Source: Bacteroidota bacterium
GTDB taxonomy: Bacteria > Bacteroidota > Bacteroidia > Chitinophagales > LD1
Assembly (NCBI GenBank): GCA_018267355.1
Contig: JAFDYP010000163.1
Coordinates: 1 to 7,763 of the forward strand
Direction: 5' to 3'
Length of the DNA: 7,763 nt
Position numbers and translations under genes: made by a program. Shown here one piece after another: positions 7,085-7,763 of the stretch (position 1 is its first letter; every line of letters starts with the position of its first letter). Under the pieces are notes generated by a model. That model was not told where the DNA came from and did no database searches. It saw only the letters and a program-made list of their open reading frames with translations.

Positions 7085-7092
7085 CAAATATA
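7085..7092 (-). promoter_or_regulatory. Bacteroidota -7 promoter element (TATATTTG) upstream of wzz-like gene
   Basis: Read on the minus strand, TATATTTG matches TAnnTTTG perfectly. It ends 18 nt before the ATG, which would leave a leader of about a dozen bases. I found no TTG or TTTG at the usual -33 distance, so only half of the promoter consensus is present. It suggests that the Wzz-ligase pair can be transcribed separately from the flippase gene. Confidence 0.4.
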
Positions 7093-7136
7093 GAAATTCC
7101 GACTTAGTGAGGGCTTGTATAGAGTATTAATGGCTG

Positions 7137-7158
7137 AAAAACTCTGCCCCTCACCAGA
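7137..7158 (-). terminator. Weak terminator-like hairpin after the flippase gene
   Basis: On the minus strand TCTG (7158-7155) and CAGA (7146-7143) form a 4-bp stem with an 8-nt loop, followed by G and five T (7141-7137). The T-run is right, but the stem is very short. It lies 48 nt after the flippase stop, in the 139-bp gap (7067-7205), which holds no other gene that I can see. Together with the -7 element it hints at a transcript boundary, with low certainty. Confidence 0.15.
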
Positions 7159-7205
7159 TATGCAATACAACGCCACCGCCACAGGTTTTATTTTAGACAG
7201 CCGGT

Positions 7206-7763
7206 TTACTCGGACATGCCACCCCTGAGCAGGGATACCAGCCTGAATGGCACCAACTGAAGGCCCAGTACCAAGGCCCCCAGCAAGGCCCCATTCACTA
7301 TAAGCCTGACTATCCACCCCGCCGGGATATGCAGACATGTCCATGAGATCAGGATACCGAGCGACACAAAGGCCGCCAGACGGATCAAAAGGCTCCATTG
7401 CCATCTGACCTTGAAAAGTGAGGTGACCACCCATACATGCAGTCCTGCCACTGCCACCTGAGTAGATAGTGTCGCGACTGTAGTGCCCAGCGCTCCATAG
7501 CGCGGTATCAATGCCACATTCAGAGCCACATTTACTATGATACCGCCTACAGCTATCATATTGAGTATGCTCATGCTGCCCTGAGCCGTCAGCAGCGTAC
7601 CAAATATGTAAACGCTGGAGATGGGTATAAATGAGATCATCAGGAGGCGAAAGATAGCGGCCACATAAGCATCACTGCCGGTGTAGAGCAAATGCATAAT
7701 CTCATCTGCATAAAAACCGCATAATATAGCCACGGTAGTGGAGAAGACGAACATCAGAATGGC
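7206..7763 (-). CDS. Wzx/MATE-type polysaccharide flippase, C-terminal part (5' end beyond window)
   Basis: The last 185 residues of an integral membrane protein. The frame is open to the right edge, so the ATG at 7754 is internal and the true start lies outside. About six hydrophobic helices are visible (residues ~1-16, 36-57, 65-85, 94-116, 126-142, 150-170 of the visible part). The motif N-x3-N-x-ALIPRYGALGTTVAT (78-97) is typical of the C-terminal half of RfbX/Wzx oligosaccharide flippases in the MATE-like (MOP) superfamily, which move lipid-linked repeat units across the inner membrane. No catalytic residues are expected. The Wzz and ligase/polymerase genes downstream on the same strand support a role in Wzx/Wzy-dependent surface-polysaccharide synthesis. 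Family assignment is good; the substrate is unknown. Confidence 0.85.
   Translation of the reverse strand, partial: AILMFVFSTTVAILCGFYADEIMHLLYTGSDAYVAAIFRLLMISFIPISSVYIFGTLLTAQGSMSILNMIAVGGIIVNVALNVALIPRYGALGTTVATLSTQVAVAGLHVWVVTSLFKVRWQWSLLIRLAAFVSLGILISWTCLHIPAGWIVRLIVNGALLGALVLGLQLVPFRLVSLLRGGMSE

Noticed and set aside
7084..7434. Minus-strand reading frame of 116 codons overlapping the flippase end
   Set aside because: It is out of frame with the flippase, whose helices and motif are continuous to its own stop; no sign of a frameshift.
1..7763. CRISPR array, tRNA/rRNA genes, insertion sequence, phage or defence genes
   Set aside because: No regularly spaced direct repeats, cloverleaf-like sequences, transposase or integrase motifs, or defence-gene domains were seen on either strand.

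Overview
The window looks like chromosomal DNA from a Bacteroidota bacterium. The first gene ends in a type A sorting domain of the type IX secretion system (T9SS), which is essentially confined to that phylum. Ribosome binding sites are mostly weak or absent, and one gene has a perfect TAnnTTTG-type -7 element just upstream. ATA isoleucine codons are frequent throughout. I cannot place it more precisely; a Chitinophagales- or Saprospirales-like lineage is only a guess.

Left part, plus strand: (1) the 3' end of a secreted beta-solenoid-like repeat protein with a T9SS sorting domain (1-923); (2) a membrane-anchored family 2 glycosyltransferase (979-2130); (3) an OppC/DppC-type ABC permease with an unusually large extracytoplasmic insertion (2157-3371); (4) a GAF-like plus PP2C/SpoIIE-type serine/threonine phosphatase of the RsbU kind (3456-4706). 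Genes 2 and 3 are 26 bp apart and are probably co-transcribed. The phosphatase follows after 84 bp and may have its own promoter.

Right part, minus strand, read from the right edge inwards: (5) the C-terminal half of a Wzx/MATE-type polysaccharide flippase, cut by the window end (7206-7763); (6) a Wzz-type chain-length regulator (6131-7066); (7) an O-antigen ligase/Wzy-type polymerase (4683-6134). Genes 6 and 7 overlap by ATGA. Together they look like part of a Wzx/Wzy-dependent surface-polysaccharide pathway: the flippase exports lipid-linked repeat units, the polymerase or ligase joins them, and Wzz sets chain length.

The two blocks converge, and the phosphatase and ligase genes overlap tail to tail by 24 bp, with a hairpin beside the overlap. 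I saw no tRNA, rRNA, CRISPR array, insertion sequence or phage gene. No stretch longer than 300 bp lacks a gene. I did not find a convincing new system. The oddest points are the orphan OppC-like permease with its large insertion, a hairpin over the glycosyltransferase's ribosome binding site, and the convergent overlap.
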